This document shows positions 11,621-22,470 of a stretch of 64,000 bases of DNA, piece by piece. Position numbers and translations under genes: made by a program. The notes below the pieces were generated by a model. It was not told the DNA's origin. It was given only the letters and a program-made list of their open reading frames with translations, and searched no databases. Source of the DNA: Neocallimastix lanati (nom. inval.) (lineage: Eukaryota; Neocallimastigomycota; Neocallimastigomycetes; Neocallimastigales; Neocallimastigaceae); NCBI GenBank assembly GCA_016946835.1, contig JACVTC010000129.1, forward strand, positions 396,595 through 460,594, written 5' to 3'. Each line of letters begins with the position of its first letter. Positions within the stretch are counted from its first letter, which is position 1.

Positions 11621-12031
11621 TTTATTTTATTTTAGTATTATTCTTTTTTCAATTTAAACAGTTAAACTTTGTTATTTACTTTTATTAAATAATTTTATTT
11701 ATATGTTTATTTAAATTTAAAATTTTTATGTGAATTATTTAAGATTATCACAATCATAAATAATTTATAAATTTTTGGTATTATAGGTTTATACATTAAA
11801 TTTATATATATATATATATATATATTTTTATTTTTTAAAAAAAAAAAATGAATATTGATGCTATCATTATTATTCTTAAAAATATATTAAAATATGAAAT
11901 AATAATGATATAAAAACATATATATATTTTTAAAAAAAAAAAAAAAAAAAAAAAAATATTTGAAAATTTTTTATTAATGATATTGGTTTTAAAAATTTAT
12001 TTAAATAACAAAATAATACTAATAATAATAA

Positions 12032-12062
<31 letters not shown>

Positions 12063-12833
12063 ATAGGCAATATATATAGATATATAGAGTAGATAAATTT
12101 TTAATTATTGGGATATTAATAAGAGTACTTTCTTTCATTTGTACCTTTATAATACTAGTAAAGACCGCAAGCGTGTCATATTTCCATTTTTAAAAAAATG
12201 GAAATATGACACGCCTAACGGCCTAATAATAAAACATTTTCAACCTTTAAAGAAGCTGTAATGGAAGTTTAAAAACAATGAAATGAATTCCCGATGATAA
12301 AACGAGTATTGTTTCACTTTTATTACATTCATTTTTAATTTTAAGACCTTTTTTTTTTTTTTTTTTTTTTTTATTTTTTTTTTATTTTTGGTTTTAATTA
12401 AAATTTGAATAAAGTTATTCCTTTCAAAAAAAAAAAAAAAAAACATATTGATTAAGATTATCATTTGAATTTATTATTAGAAAAAAAAAATTTTTTTTTT
12501 AAAAAAAAAAACCTCAAAAAAAAAACAACATTAGAAATTCTAGCTAGCATTGACTTATTTTTCCAAAAAAAAAAAAAAAAAAAAAGGTAGCCTCTACCCC
12601 ATAAATTAATTAATGTAAATTAGAGATTAAAATAATCCTCTATGATATAATTAATTAATTAATTAACAAAAAAAAAAAATAAAAAAAAAAAAAAAAGACA
12701 ACAATAATTATTTTCGAAAATAAATATTACTAAAAAAATAAAAAAATAAAAAAAAAAAAAAGAATATTAAAAAAAAATATATATATATATATAAAACAGT
12801 TCAAAAAAATAATTTAAAATAAAATAAAAACTC

Positions 12834-12872
<39 letters not shown>

Positions 12873-13431
12873 TTTAATAAAATTTAAATATAATTATTGT
12901 TTATCTCATTTATCATTAATATAAAATATATATAAAATATATATGTACATAAAATATAATAATAATAATTTTCATTATTTTTTAATATTTATATAAATTA
13001 TTTTTTTTAAAAAAAAATATAAATATATATATATAATTATTTATATATAATTATTTATATATTTATTTATTAATTGTTTATTGTTTATTGTTTTGTTTTG
13101 TTTTGTTTTGATTGTTGGCTTAAATATAATTTAAAATGATTCTTATATATATTATTTATTTATATATTTATAGGATATATACAAAATATAATTAAATTTA
13201 TCTTTAATTTTTAATCATTAAAAATGGTTTGAAATAATTTAAAAAAAAAAACAACCGTTTACGGTCATTTTTTCTAAATAATTTATTAACTTTTATTTAT
13301 TTATTTATTTATTTTAAACTTTTTTTTACTTTTTTAGAAATTAGAAAATGATAATTAAAAATTAATAAATAAATATTTAAATAAATCTATTTAGATTCAT
13401 ATAATTCTAAATTATAATTTTATTAATTATT
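11526..13431. other. AT-rich intergenic DNA
   Basis: Poly-A and poly-T runs, AAAT runs (about 12029-12064), (TTTTG)n (13087-13110) and the hairpin at 12171. About 12230-12350 has slightly higher complexity with stop-broken frames. No gene is supported. Confidence 0.6.
12171..12214. repeat. near-perfect palindrome, 21-bp stem and 2-nt spacer
   Basis: GCGTGTCATATTTCCATTTT (the first 20 nt) is mirrored exactly by the second half. The stem is 21 bp with only two bases in the loop. Outside it, pairing continues imperfectly (GACCGC on the left against GGCC on the right). Such a hairpin suggests a foldback or MITE end, or a structured RNA. No target duplication is evident. Confidence 0.85.
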
Positions 13432-13436
13432 ATTAT
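13432..13436 (+). repeat. 5' target-site duplication ATTAT of the copia element
   Basis: ATTAT directly precedes the 5' LTR and is repeated directly after the 3' LTR (19812-19816). Five bases is the usual Ty1/copia duplication length. Confidence 0.85.
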
Positions 13437-13756
13437 TGTTGACTGCACTCATAATTTAACTATATATTTAATTTATTTATTTATAGTATTTATTTATATT
13501 TATGTGTATTTATTTATTTATATTTAATGATTACTTAAATGTATTATGATCTATCGTCTTGTATAAATCTATGTTAATTATCTTTTAATATTTATTTAAT
13601 TAATTTTTAATTTATTTTATGTTATGGAAAACGCATGTTGTAACATGTGACTTTATTACTTATTTAAAGCCGAAAGATAGATCATACACTTATTTCCCTC
13701 GTATACCATATTCCATAAGGAATATTATTATAGATCTAAATTTAATAAAGCTAACA
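13437..13756 (+). repeat. 5' LTR (320 bp)
   Basis: Begins TGTTGACTGCACTC and ends AAAGCTAACA, i.e. the TG...CA termini of LTRs. It matches 19492-19811 base for base as far as I can check. A short-lived higher-GC block at 13626-13740 may hold promoter and RNA-start signals. Confidence 0.97.
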
Positions 13757-13771
13757 GATTAAGAGTCTCAG
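13757..13771 (+). promoter_or_regulatory. primer-binding site, complementary to the anticodon arm of tRNA-Lys(CUU)
   Basis: GATTAAGAGTCTCAG starts at the first base after the LTR. Its complement, CTGAGACTCTTAATC, contains the anticodon loop CU-CUU-AA of lysine tRNA with flanking stem bases, not a tRNA 3' end (no TGG start). This fits priming by a 5' half-tRNA, as known for Drosophila copia, which uses an initiator-Met half. The stretch GAGTC…GACTC (13763-13778) can also form a small hairpin. Confidence 0.7.
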
Positions 13772-13831
13772 TTGACTCATATCATTTATTATTAAAAGTA
13801 CTTAATTAATACGCTTCACCGCTTCGAAATC

Positions 13832-16800
13832 ATGCAAGACTTTAACTTAGCTAAGGACCAACGCCTCCATGGAAAATCCAACTTTAATGAGTGGAAATTC
13901 CTTATTGACAATGCCGCTAAACGTCAAGGTATTAAGGAATTCATGGAAGTCGACGTCGTTGGAAAACTTAATGATGTAGGTTTTAATTACAACCCCAATG
14001 TCAACGATGTTATCAACAAAGTAATTACTAAATTAATTACCAAAATGTTACCGCAAGCTCCTGCCGCACCTATTCGAAACAATGCTGAGGTTAATCGAAA
14101 CAATAATGTTGATATCAATACTCAGCTAACTAACTTTTTTGGTAATCCTCTTAATCATATCAGATTAGTTGAGGAAGCAGAAAGGATCGATGCTGACATG
14201 ATACTCATGATCAGTAAGAATGTCGATGATTCTGTTTTAAGAGAAATCAGCAGACTTAATAATGGTTTCCGTATAATGGAAAGACTCAAATCAAAATATG
14301 GAAATTCAAATGCTGATATGGAATACTGGCTTAAAAGATTAAGAAGTATTAAAGCCAGAGATAGAAATCAAATCATCGAAAAGCTAGAACTTATGAAAGA
14401 AACTTTCGATGATATGGAAGAACAACATGTGGAGATCACTGATAAGGAAAAATTAAAATATCTCTATAACGTACTACCGGATGATTATAAAAATATCATT
14501 CAAATTAATTTGAATAGTGACCCTAATGTATATATTAATAATCTCAAAAGTTTTATTTATGCAAAATCTTACCTAGAAAATTGGGAAGATAACAAAACCA
14601 TTGAAAAAGATGATCCAATGGATCTAGATTTTATCAGTAGAGGAAGAAGAACTAGTAATTCCTCAAAGAAAAATGAACACAACAATCATAATAACAAAAG
14701 CTCTAACTCTAAGAAAAGAGGAAAGCAAAATGGTAACCAATATAACAATAATAATAAAGATAATAGTAAAAAAGACAATAATAATAAATCATATTGCCAC
14801 ATTTGTGAAGTTAAAGGACACTCTACCAGAAACTGCATATATAATATGAAGACGAAGTCAAATCATAATAAAGGGAGGCAAGAAAAGCTTCAAGTAAAGA
14901 CCACATTAAATGATCATCCAAAGAAGTCTTTACATTTAATAAGTAAAATTTCTGATCCAGACAGTGCCAGTAGTTATGACGATAATTTTGATTTTGAAGA
15001 CGCAAGGGCACTGATAGAAAAACAAGAAGAAATAAACATTAACAATAAGGTTAAATTTTCTGGATTAATTGAATACGTGAATGATAGTTCTATTATTCCA
15101 AAGGAGATAACAATTCCTAATAAAAAAGAGGAATTATATGTAAACAACATCAATTATTATGAAGAAAATGATAAGACTAGTGAATGGTTATATGATACTG
15201 GTGCTGGAGAACATATAACTAATGATTTTAATTTGCTAAATAATTTTATTCACTGCAAAATAAAGTTAAGATGTGCCAATGGGACAATGTGTAGCTTCGA
15301 AGGATATGGTACTTACGAATGTTACATTAATGGAATATATGTACGACTAGACAAGGTATTATATTCAAAATCTGCAACTAAAAATCTTATTAGTGGAATA
15401 GAACTGGCCAAAATAGGATATAGAGTCATTATTGACACTGATGATTATACACGTGGTAGATTTAACTTATGGGGTCCAAATAATGTATATATAGGAACTT
15501 ATTATTCTACAAATGATAATCAATTCTTAGTAAATACTTACAAGATTAATAAAAACTTTGAAGAAAAGGATAAAAATATTATGGCTTTAAACGAAGTTGA
15601 TGAAAAAAGCCTTGAAATTTGGCATAGAAGACTAGGTCATTATTACCTAGAAAACATAAACAAATATCTAAGTTTACACCAAATAAAAACTCCTAAATGC
15701 ATAGAATGTAAAGTAGCTAAAATGTCAAGGAAATCACACGGAGGAAAAACACCAAAAGCTACGAAAATATTAGAAATAATACATTCAGACATTTCAGGTC
15801 CATACAATTCATCTATCAATAATAAAAAATACTTTATTACATTCATGGATGAATTCTCAAGAAAAGTATGGATATATACTTTAAAATCTAAAGCCGAAGC
15901 CCCCGAATTAATTGTGGAATTCTTCAAGTACTTAAATAACCAATTTGAAGAATATAATATTAAAATATTTAAATCAGATGGAGGAAAGGAATTTAAAAAT
16001 AAAACAGTTAATAAATACTGTAAAGAAAATGGAATAGAAAAAACCTATTCTCCTCCAGGTTGTCCTGAAGTAAATGGAAAAGCTGAAAGAATAAACAGAA
16101 CTCTTAGAAATTCAGCTAAAACTCTTCTATATTGGGCAGAATTATCAGAAAACTTTTGGAATTTCGCCATAAAACAGGCATGCTACATATATAACTTAAT
16201 TCCCCATTCAGGAAATAAATTTTTAATACCCAATGAAGTATTTTACAACAAAAAGGTAGAGTTAAAACATTTAAAAACCTTTGGTTGTGTGTGTTATTAC
16301 AGGGATGATACACAACACAAATCAAAATTTTTACCAAATGCTAAGAAGGGCGTATTCTTGGGATTTGATGATAAAAAATATTCATATATTATCATGGATA
16401 TTGAAAATAATAAAATACATTATACTAACGATGTAGAATTCGTTGAAGAAGAGCCTAGTAAACACAAATACGAAACAAGCAATTATAAAGACTCTTACTT
16501 CTCATTTATGAAAGACAACAATAGAAAAGATATGAATCCAGAAGATAATATTATAAATGAAGATAATAATATAAATGAAGATAATAATATAAATGAAGAT
16601 AATAATATGAACAATGAAAATAATTTTAATGGAAGAAACATCTTAAATGAAGAAAACATTTTAAATGAAAATATTAATAATGAAAGGACTACTAATACAG
16701 AACATAAAAGTAATTACATTAAAAATAAGCATGTCAATAATATATCGTTAAATGAAGAAAATCAAGAATTTGATAATAAAGATATAAACCAGAAAAATAA

Positions 16801-19471
16801 CCATAATTTAAATAAAGATGTTGAAATTAATTCTAAAATTAATCCTGAAATTAAAAATAAAAATAATTGTGAATTTAAATTGAAATTCAATTTCAACAAT
16901 GTTGACAAAAATAATTCTGAAAATAATTATTTGAATGAGATAAATAGAAATTTAGAAATAATAAATAAAAATTATAATAAAAAGTTTAGAAATAATACTA
17001 AGAATACCAATTTTAATTCTAACATTATTGAAAAATATAAACCAGAAGATCCTGCTTACGCCGCCTCAACTTCCAGCAGGAACAAAGGAAAAGAAAAAAT
17101 AACCGAATTTGAAAATTTTGATAAAAATAAAATATTTTTAAATAATGAAAAATCAAGCCAAAATTTACAGAATTTTACAATAAATAATAATAATATGAAA
17201 AAAAATTTTAATAATAAAAATTTTTCAAAAAATGATGAAAAAATTCAAGAAAATCTATTGGCTGAAGCAAAATCACATTCATATCATATCAAAAAATTTT
17301 CAAATAATTCAATAATTTCAAATAACACTAATGAATCACATATTACATATGACAACAATAATGATTCACATAAATCTATTAATAATTCAAATAAATCAAT
17401 GAATATCAAAAATTTTCCAAAAAATGATCAAAATTTTATTAATAAAAATTTTTTATCGAAAAATAATAAATTAATTCAACAAAATTCAAAATCCAGCGAC
17501 TCTATGAAGAAAAACTATAATTTCTCCACTCCTACAATAGATATCAATAATATTCCTTCAGATAATAAAAATACGGTAATGGAAAATCTTAAAAATATAA
17601 CTCTTCCATATAATTTTAATCAGAATTTACCTTTAATAACCGATTCTTCAACCAACCAAATTTCTCAAAAAACAGACGAAATTTCACTTACTAATAATAA
17701 CGAAATAAATAATAAATTTAACAACAATAATATAGTAAATAAAGAAAATTATGCCCACAAATCTCTTATAGATGCATCAAGTGTTATTGATTTTAATAAA
17801 GATGAAATTATGGATGACATTGTAGCCAATACAGAATATGGCAATATCCATAAAAGACCACTTAGTCCAAAATATAAAGAGACTGCACCTACTAATATTA
17901 GTTCTCGTAGAAAACTAGACCAAATCAACGACATTATTATTGCTTCTATATTTTGTCACATTCCTAATACGTATGAAGAAGCAATAAACAGTGAAGACAA
18001 AAATAACTGGATTGAGGCTATTAATGATGAACTTAATAATCTTTATTCTAATAATATTATGACTTTTGTTAAAAATGTACCTAAAAACAAAAACATCATT
18101 ACCACAAAATGGGTTTTCAACACTAAACGTGATTCAAATAATAATATTTATAAATATAAAGCTCGTTTAGTTGCTCGTGGATTTAAACAAAAATGGGGAA
18201 TCGATTATGAATTAACTTATTCTCCTACTCTAAACATTGATGGTCTTAAATTAATATTCGCTATTTCTGCTGCTCTTAAGTGGAATATTTTCCAGCTAGA
18301 TATAAAGGCCGCTTACCTTAATGCTCCGCTTGATAAAGATATTTATACTACTATTCCTAAAGGCGATACGCGCTTTGGGCGGGGATATTGGAAGCTCAAC
18401 AAAGCTTTGTATGGCCTTAAGCAATCTGGTAGACAATGGTATAATACCATTAGAAAATTCCTAATAAAAAATGAGTTCATTCAAATTAAATCCGAACAAT
18501 GTATTTTCAAATTTACAAAAAATAATATAACAAAATGCATTATCGGCTTATACGTGGACGACATGGTCATCGCTGGAGAAAACGAATACATTAAACAAAT
18601 AATAAATAAAATAAAATCAAAATTTAAAATATCTAAATGTGATCCAATTGAATACATATTAGGAATTGAAGTAAAGAAAGAAAATAATTCATATATTATT
18701 TCACAGAAAAATTTTATAAATAATATGTTATATAAATTTAATATTGATAATACAAAGAAAAGAAAAACACCATGTACTGGTGATAATAAAATATCAGAAA
18801 ACAATAAACCTTTCGATAAAACAATCTACAAAAGCGCAATAGGTTCCTTAATATACCTTTCGAAATGTACTAGACCTGACATAGCTTTCGCTGTAAATAA
18901 AGCTTCAAGAAAATGTGAAAATCCAACTATATCGGATTGGAACAAAATAATAAATATTCTAAAATATATTAATAGTACCAAAGAATTTAAGATAGAATAT
19001 AATGGAAAGGGGGAGCTTGTTGCATATACCGACTCTGACTTTGCCGGCTGTTTGGAAGATAGAAAATCTACCTCAGGAGGAATAATACTTATGGGAACAA
19101 GTCCGATATGCTGGTTGTCCAAGAAACAAACAAGTGTTGCTACGTCTACTGCTGAAGCAGAGTACATAAGCACTTCCGAAAATATAAAGAAAATATTATG
19201 GATTAGAAATATAATAAAAGAAATTTTAAACAAATGGATAACTGTTAAAATCTATACAGATAATCAAGCAAGTAAGAAAATAATGGAGAACGGAGAAATA
19301 AATACAAAATTAAAGCATATAAGTGTAAGATATCATTTCAACAGGGACAATATTGCAAAGAAGAAAGTAAAATTAGAATATATTGATACTGAAAACATGC
19401 TAGCGGACATATTAACCAAGGACTCAAATGGACCAAAGATACAAAAATTTACAAACAACATTTTTATCTAA
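13832..19471 (+). CDS. copia-type Gag-Pol polyprotein, 1,879 aa
   Basis: Makes the particle protein and enzymes for retrotransposition. In order: Gag (1-about 320); a CX2CX4HX4C zinc knuckle (C322-C335, CHICEVKGHSTRNC); an aspartic protease with DTGAG (D455); the pre-integrase zinc region WHRRLGH (H598) with a CIEC pair; an integrase core with D653, D716 and E752 (D716 and E752 are 35 residues apart, as in D,D-35-E); reverse transcriptase with QLDIKAAYLNA and YVDD (D1576, D1577); and RNase H with YTDSDFAG (D1734) and STAEAEY. A roughly 510-aa Asn-rich linker (about 873-1380) sits between integrase and RT and includes in-frame NEDNNI repeats. This makes the protein much longer than the usual 1,300-1,500 aa. 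No stop, shift or missing catalytic residue was seen. Start: the first ATG after the primer site. Confidence 0.97.
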   Translation: MQDFNLAKDQRLHGKSNFNEWKFLIDNAAKRQGIKEFMEVDVVGKLNDVGFNYNPNVNDVINKVITKLITKMLPQAPAAPIRNNAEVNRNNNVDINTQLTNFFGNPLNHIRLVEEAERIDADMILMISKNVDDSVLREISRLNNGFRIMERLKSKYGNSNADMEYWLKRLRSIKARDRNQIIEKLELMKETFDDMEEQHVEITDKEKLKYLYNVLPDDYKNIIQINLNSDPNVYINNLKSFIYAKSYLENWEDNKTIEKDDPMDLDFISRGRRTSNSSKKNEHNNHNNKSSNSKKRGKQNGNQYNNNNKDNSKKDNNNKSYCHICEVKGHSTRNCIYNMKTKSNHNKGRQEKLQVKTTLNDHPKKSLHLISKISDPDSASSYDDNFDFEDARALIEKQEEININNKVKFSGLIEYVNDSSIIPKEITIPNKKEELYVNNINYYEENDKTSEWLYDTGAGEHITNDFNLLNNFIHCKIKLRCANGTMCSFEGYGTYECYINGIYVRLDKVLYSKSATKNLISGIELAKIGYRVIIDTDDYTRGRFNLWGPNNVYIGTYYSTNDNQFLVNTYKINKNFEEKDKNIMALNEVDEKSLEIWHRRLGHYYLENINKYLSLHQIKTPKCIECKVAKMSRKSHGGKTPKATKILEIIHSDISGPYNSSINNKKYFITFMDEFSRKVWIYTLKSKAEAPELIVEFFKYLNNQFEEYNIKIFKSDGGKEFKNKTVNKYCKENGIEKTYSPPGCPEVNGKAERINRTLRNSAKTLLYWAELSENFWNFAIKQACYIYNLIPHSGNKFLIPNEVFYNKKVELKHLKTFGCVCYYRDDTQHKSKFLPNAKKGVFLGFDDKKYSYIIMDIENNKIHYTNDVEFVEEEPSKHKYETSNYKDSYFSFMKDNNRKDMNPEDNIINEDNNINEDNNINEDNNMNNENNFNGRNILNEENILNENINNERTTNTEHKSNYIKNKHVNNISLNEENQEFDNKDINQKNNHNLNKDVEINSKINPEIKNKNNCEFKLKFNFNNVDKNNSENNYLNEINRNLEIINKNYNKKFRNNTKNTNFNSNIIEKYKPEDPAYAASTSSRNKGKEKITEFENFDKNKIFLNNEKSSQNLQNFTINNNNMKKNFNNKNFSKNDEKIQENLLAEAKSHSYHIKKFSNNSIISNNTNESHITYDNNNDSHKSINNSNKSMNIKNFPKNDQNFINKNFLSKNNKLIQQNSKSSDSMKKNYNFSTPTIDINNIPSDNKNTVMENLKNITLPYNFNQNLPLITDSSTNQISQKTDEISLTNNNEINNKFNNNNIVNKENYAHKSLIDASSVIDFNKDEIMDDIVANTEYGNIHKRPLSPKYKETAPTNISSRRKLDQINDIIIASIFCHIPNTYEEAINSEDKNNWIEAINDELNNLYSNNIMTFVKNVPKNKNIITTKWVFNTKRDSNNNIYKYKARLVARGFKQKWGIDYELTYSPTLNIDGLKLIFAISAALKWNIFQLDIKAAYLNAPLDKDIYTTIPKGDTRFGRGYWKLNKALYGLKQSGRQWYNTIRKFLIKNEFIQIKSEQCIFKFTKNNITKCIIGLYVDDMVIAGENEYIKQIINKIKSKFKISKCDPIEYILGIEVKKENNSYIISQKNFINNMLYKFNIDNTKKRKTPCTGDNKISENNKPFDKTIYKSAIGSLIYLSKCTRPDIAFAVNKASRKCENPTISDWNKIINILKYINSTKEFKIEYNGKGELVAYTDSDFAGCLEDRKSTSGGIILMGTSPICWLSKKQTSVATSTAEAEYISTSENIKKILWIRNIIKEILNKWITVKIYTDNQASKKIMENGEINTKLKHISVRYHFNRDNIAKKKVKLEYIDTENMLADILTKDSNGPKIQKFTNNIFI
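16545..17980 (+). other. Asn-rich low-complexity linker inside the copia polyprotein
   Basis: Between integrase and RT the frame runs through about 480 codons dominated by Asn, Lys, Ile, Ser and Glu. There is an 18-bp repeat (GAAGATAATAATATAAAT, four copies from 16557) and only small islands of mixed composition (KYKPEDPAYAASTSSRNKGK near 17030; SRRKLDQIN near 17900). The frame has stayed open, so it is tolerated or used. Confidence 0.85.
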
Positions 19472-19482
19472 AAATATTATTT

Positions 19483-19491
19483 GAGGGGGAG
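19483..19491 (+). promoter_or_regulatory. polypurine tract
   Basis: GAGGGGGAG abuts the TG of the 3' LTR. This is the normal position of the plus-strand DNA primer. Confidence 0.9.
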
Positions 19492-19811
19492 TGTTGACTG
19501 CACTCATAATTTAACTATATATTTAATTTATTTATTTATAGTATTTATTTATATTTATGTGTATTTATTTATTTATATTTAATGATTACTTAAATGTATT
19601 ATGATCTATCGTCTTGTATAAATCTATGTTAATTATCTTTTAATATTTATTTAATTAATTTTTAATTTATTTTATGTTATGGAAAACGCATGTTGTAACA
19701 TGTGACTTTATTACTTATTTAAAGCCGAAAGATAGATCATACACTTATTTCCCTCGTATACCATATTCCATAAGGAATATTATTATAGATCTAAATTTAA
19801 TAAAGCTAACA
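19492..19811 (+). repeat. 3' LTR (320 bp)
   Basis: Same length, ends and sequence as the 5' LTR. The 66-codon frame from 19674 that runs through its end is also present in the 5' LTR and is not a gene. Confidence 0.97.
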
Positions 19812-19816
19812 ATTAT
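19812..19816 (+). repeat. 3' target-site duplication ATTAT
   Basis: Matches 13432-13436. Confidence 0.85.
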
Positions 19817-20406
19817 AATATTTATTATTTATTATTTATTATTTATTATTTTTAAACATAATAAAAAATTATAAAAAAAATTTTTTTTTTTTAAAGTAGT
19901 ATAAATAACAATTAAAAAAAAAAAAAAAAGAAAAATTTAAACCTTAAAAAAAAATAGTTGCGGTCATTTGACTGAATAAATGATATTATAAATATAAATA
20001 TAAATATAGATATAAATATTAAATAATAAAAATAATAATTATAAAAAAAATATAGATATATAAATATAGATATAAATATAAATATTAAACAATAAAAATA
20101 AAAATAAAAATAATTATAAAATATATATATTTAAAGTAATTATTAATTAAAAATGAATATTTAAAAAAATTTAGTTCAAATAATAATTATTAACAAATTT
20201 TAATAAAATTTTTTTTTATTTATTAAAAATGATCAAATTCATATTTTTATTTTAATTATAATTTATTTTTAAATAAAAATTTATAGAATCATTGAAAAGA
20301 TTATAATAATAAAAAAAATTTTAAAGCATCATTTACTAATTTTAAAATTTAATATTTAATTTCTATTACATGTATATTCATACTAATTATTTTTTTTTTA
20401 AAAGAG

Positions 20407-20446
<40 letters not shown>

Positions 20447-21408
20447 TAAACTAGTTTTATAAACTTTTAATAAAAATAAGAAAAAAAATTTTTTTTTTCT
20501 TCTTTCTTTATATTTGAAATTATTGAATTGAGAAATATAATAAAAAATTAAAAAGAAAATATAAATATTTTTTATACAACATCATGAATCATGAATCATT
20601 CCTATAAAATTACGTATAAATAATGAATAAAGAATGAATAAAGAATTTTATAATGATATATTTAATGATATTAAATTAAACATTAAATAGAATGTAGAAT
20701 GGATAATATAAAAATATATATATTAAAATAATGGTTTTGAATAATTTTTAATATTTAGAAATAATATAAAATAATAATTAATAAATTATAATTAATAAAT
20801 TATAAATAATTAAATATTAAATATTAAATAAAATATGAAAAAATAAAAAATAAAATGAGATACGGTCTTTTTCATAATAAAAAAATGATTTAATTTTTTT
20901 TTTTATTATTATTATTATTTTTTTTTAATTTATTTAATTATTATTATTATTTAATATATTTAGATATATATCATTTGTTCAGTAAATGACTACAAACTTA
21001 ACTTCTTTTTAATTGTTATTAATACTATTTTAATTTAAAAAAAAAAAAGAGGGTTTGTTTTTTTTTTCTTTATAAAAATACTTTTTTATATTTTTTATTT
21101 ATTTTTTATTTTTTTATTTTTTAACTATTTTTTTTTATTTAATTTTAATTTTATTTTATTTTTTTTTTTATTTTTAATAATTTCTTAATTTTTTTTTTAA
21201 ATTATTATAAATATATAAAATACATACAAAAAAAAAAAATAAATTTTTTTTAGGTAAATTAAAATGACCGCAACAGCCAACCAACCATGAAATAGAAATT
21301 TTTAAAATTTAATTTTTCTTTTTCTTTTTTTAATAAAAAAGAAAAAAACAATAAAAAATAAACAATAAACATTAATTGAATAATTAAATAATTGAATAAT
21401 ATATAATT
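19817..21408. other. AT-rich DNA bounded by a 13-bp inverted repeat
   Basis: No gene. GTTGCGGTCATTT at 19957-19969 is matched by its reverse complement at 21262-21274. Between them lie (TATAAATA)n-like runs, poly-A/T and (AT)n. Confidence 0.6.
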
Positions 21409-22470
21409 AAATAATAAATAATAAATAATAAATAATAAATAATTGAATAATAAATAATAAATAATAAATAATAAATAATAAATAATAAATAATAAATAAT
21501 AAATAATAAATAAATAAAAAAAAATAATAAATAATAAATAATTGAATAATAAATAATTGAATAATAAATAATAAATAATTGAATAATAAATAATAAATAA
21601 TTGAATAATAAATAATAAATAAATAATAAATAAATAATAAATAATAAATAATAAATAATAAATAATTAAATAATTGAATAATAAATAATTGAATAATAAA
21701 TAATAATTAATAATTAATAATATATTTGAATAATAAATAATTGAATAAAATTGAATAATAAATAATTGAATAATAAATAATTGAATCATAAATAATAAAT
21801 AATAATTAATAATATATTTGAATAATAAATAATTGAATCATAAATAATAAATAATAGATAATAAATAATTGAATAATAAATAATTGAATCATAAATAATA
21901 AATAATAGATAATAAATAATAAATAATAAATAATAAATAATAGATAATAAATAAATAAATAAATAAATAATAAATAATTGAATAATTGAATAATAAATAA
22001 TAAATAATTGAATAATAAATAATTGAATAATAAATAATAAATAATTGAATAATAAATAATTGAATAATAAATAATAAATAATAAATAATAAATAATAAAT
22101 AATTGAATAATAAATAATTAAATAATAAATAATAAATAATAAATAATAAATAATAAATAATAAATAATAAATAATAAATAATAAATAATAAATAATAAAT
22201 AATAAATAATAAATAATAAATAATAAATAATAAATAATAAATAATAAATAATAAATAATAAATAATAAATAATAAATAATAAATAATAAATAATAAATAA
22301 TAAATAATAAATAATAAATAATAAATAATAAATAATAAATAATAAATAATAAATAATAAATAATAAATAATAAATAATAAATAATAAATAATAAATAATA
22401 ATAATAATAATTAAATAATAATAATTGAATAATAAATAATAAATAATAAATAATAAATAATAAATAATAA
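21409..22470. repeat. heptanucleotide satellite (ATAAATA)n, about 1.06 kb
   Basis: Mostly a 7-bp unit, with dispersed ATTGAAT variants in the left half and an almost pure block at about 22115-22400. Long Tyr/Leu/Ile frames on the minus strand are a product of the repeat and are not genes. Confidence 0.95.

Larger units (their letters stand above)
13437..19811 (+). mobile_element. complete Ty1/copia-type LTR retrotransposon
   Basis: Full element of 6,375 bp. It has two 320-bp LTRs that I read as identical, a 5-bp target duplication, a primer-binding site, one open polyprotein with the order gag - protease - integrase - reverse transcriptase - RNase H (integrase before RT defines the copia type), and a polypurine tract. 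Everything needed for autonomous movement is present and unbroken, so insertion was recent and the element may be active. Confidence 0.97.

Noticed and set aside
18826-19233. Minus-strand frames inside the copia polyprotein (14823-19233)
   Set aside because: They are shadows of a clearly coding plus strand with all enzyme motifs.
19674-19874. 66-codon frame in the 3' LTR
   Set aside because: The same bases occur in the 5' LTR, where the frame runs into other sequence. It is part of the LTR, not a gene.
21259-21789. 176-codon minus-strand frame of Ile/Tyr/Leu/Phe
   Set aside because: It is the translation of the heptamer satellite (7-residue period) and continues into plain AT-rich sequence. 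It has no gene-like composition.
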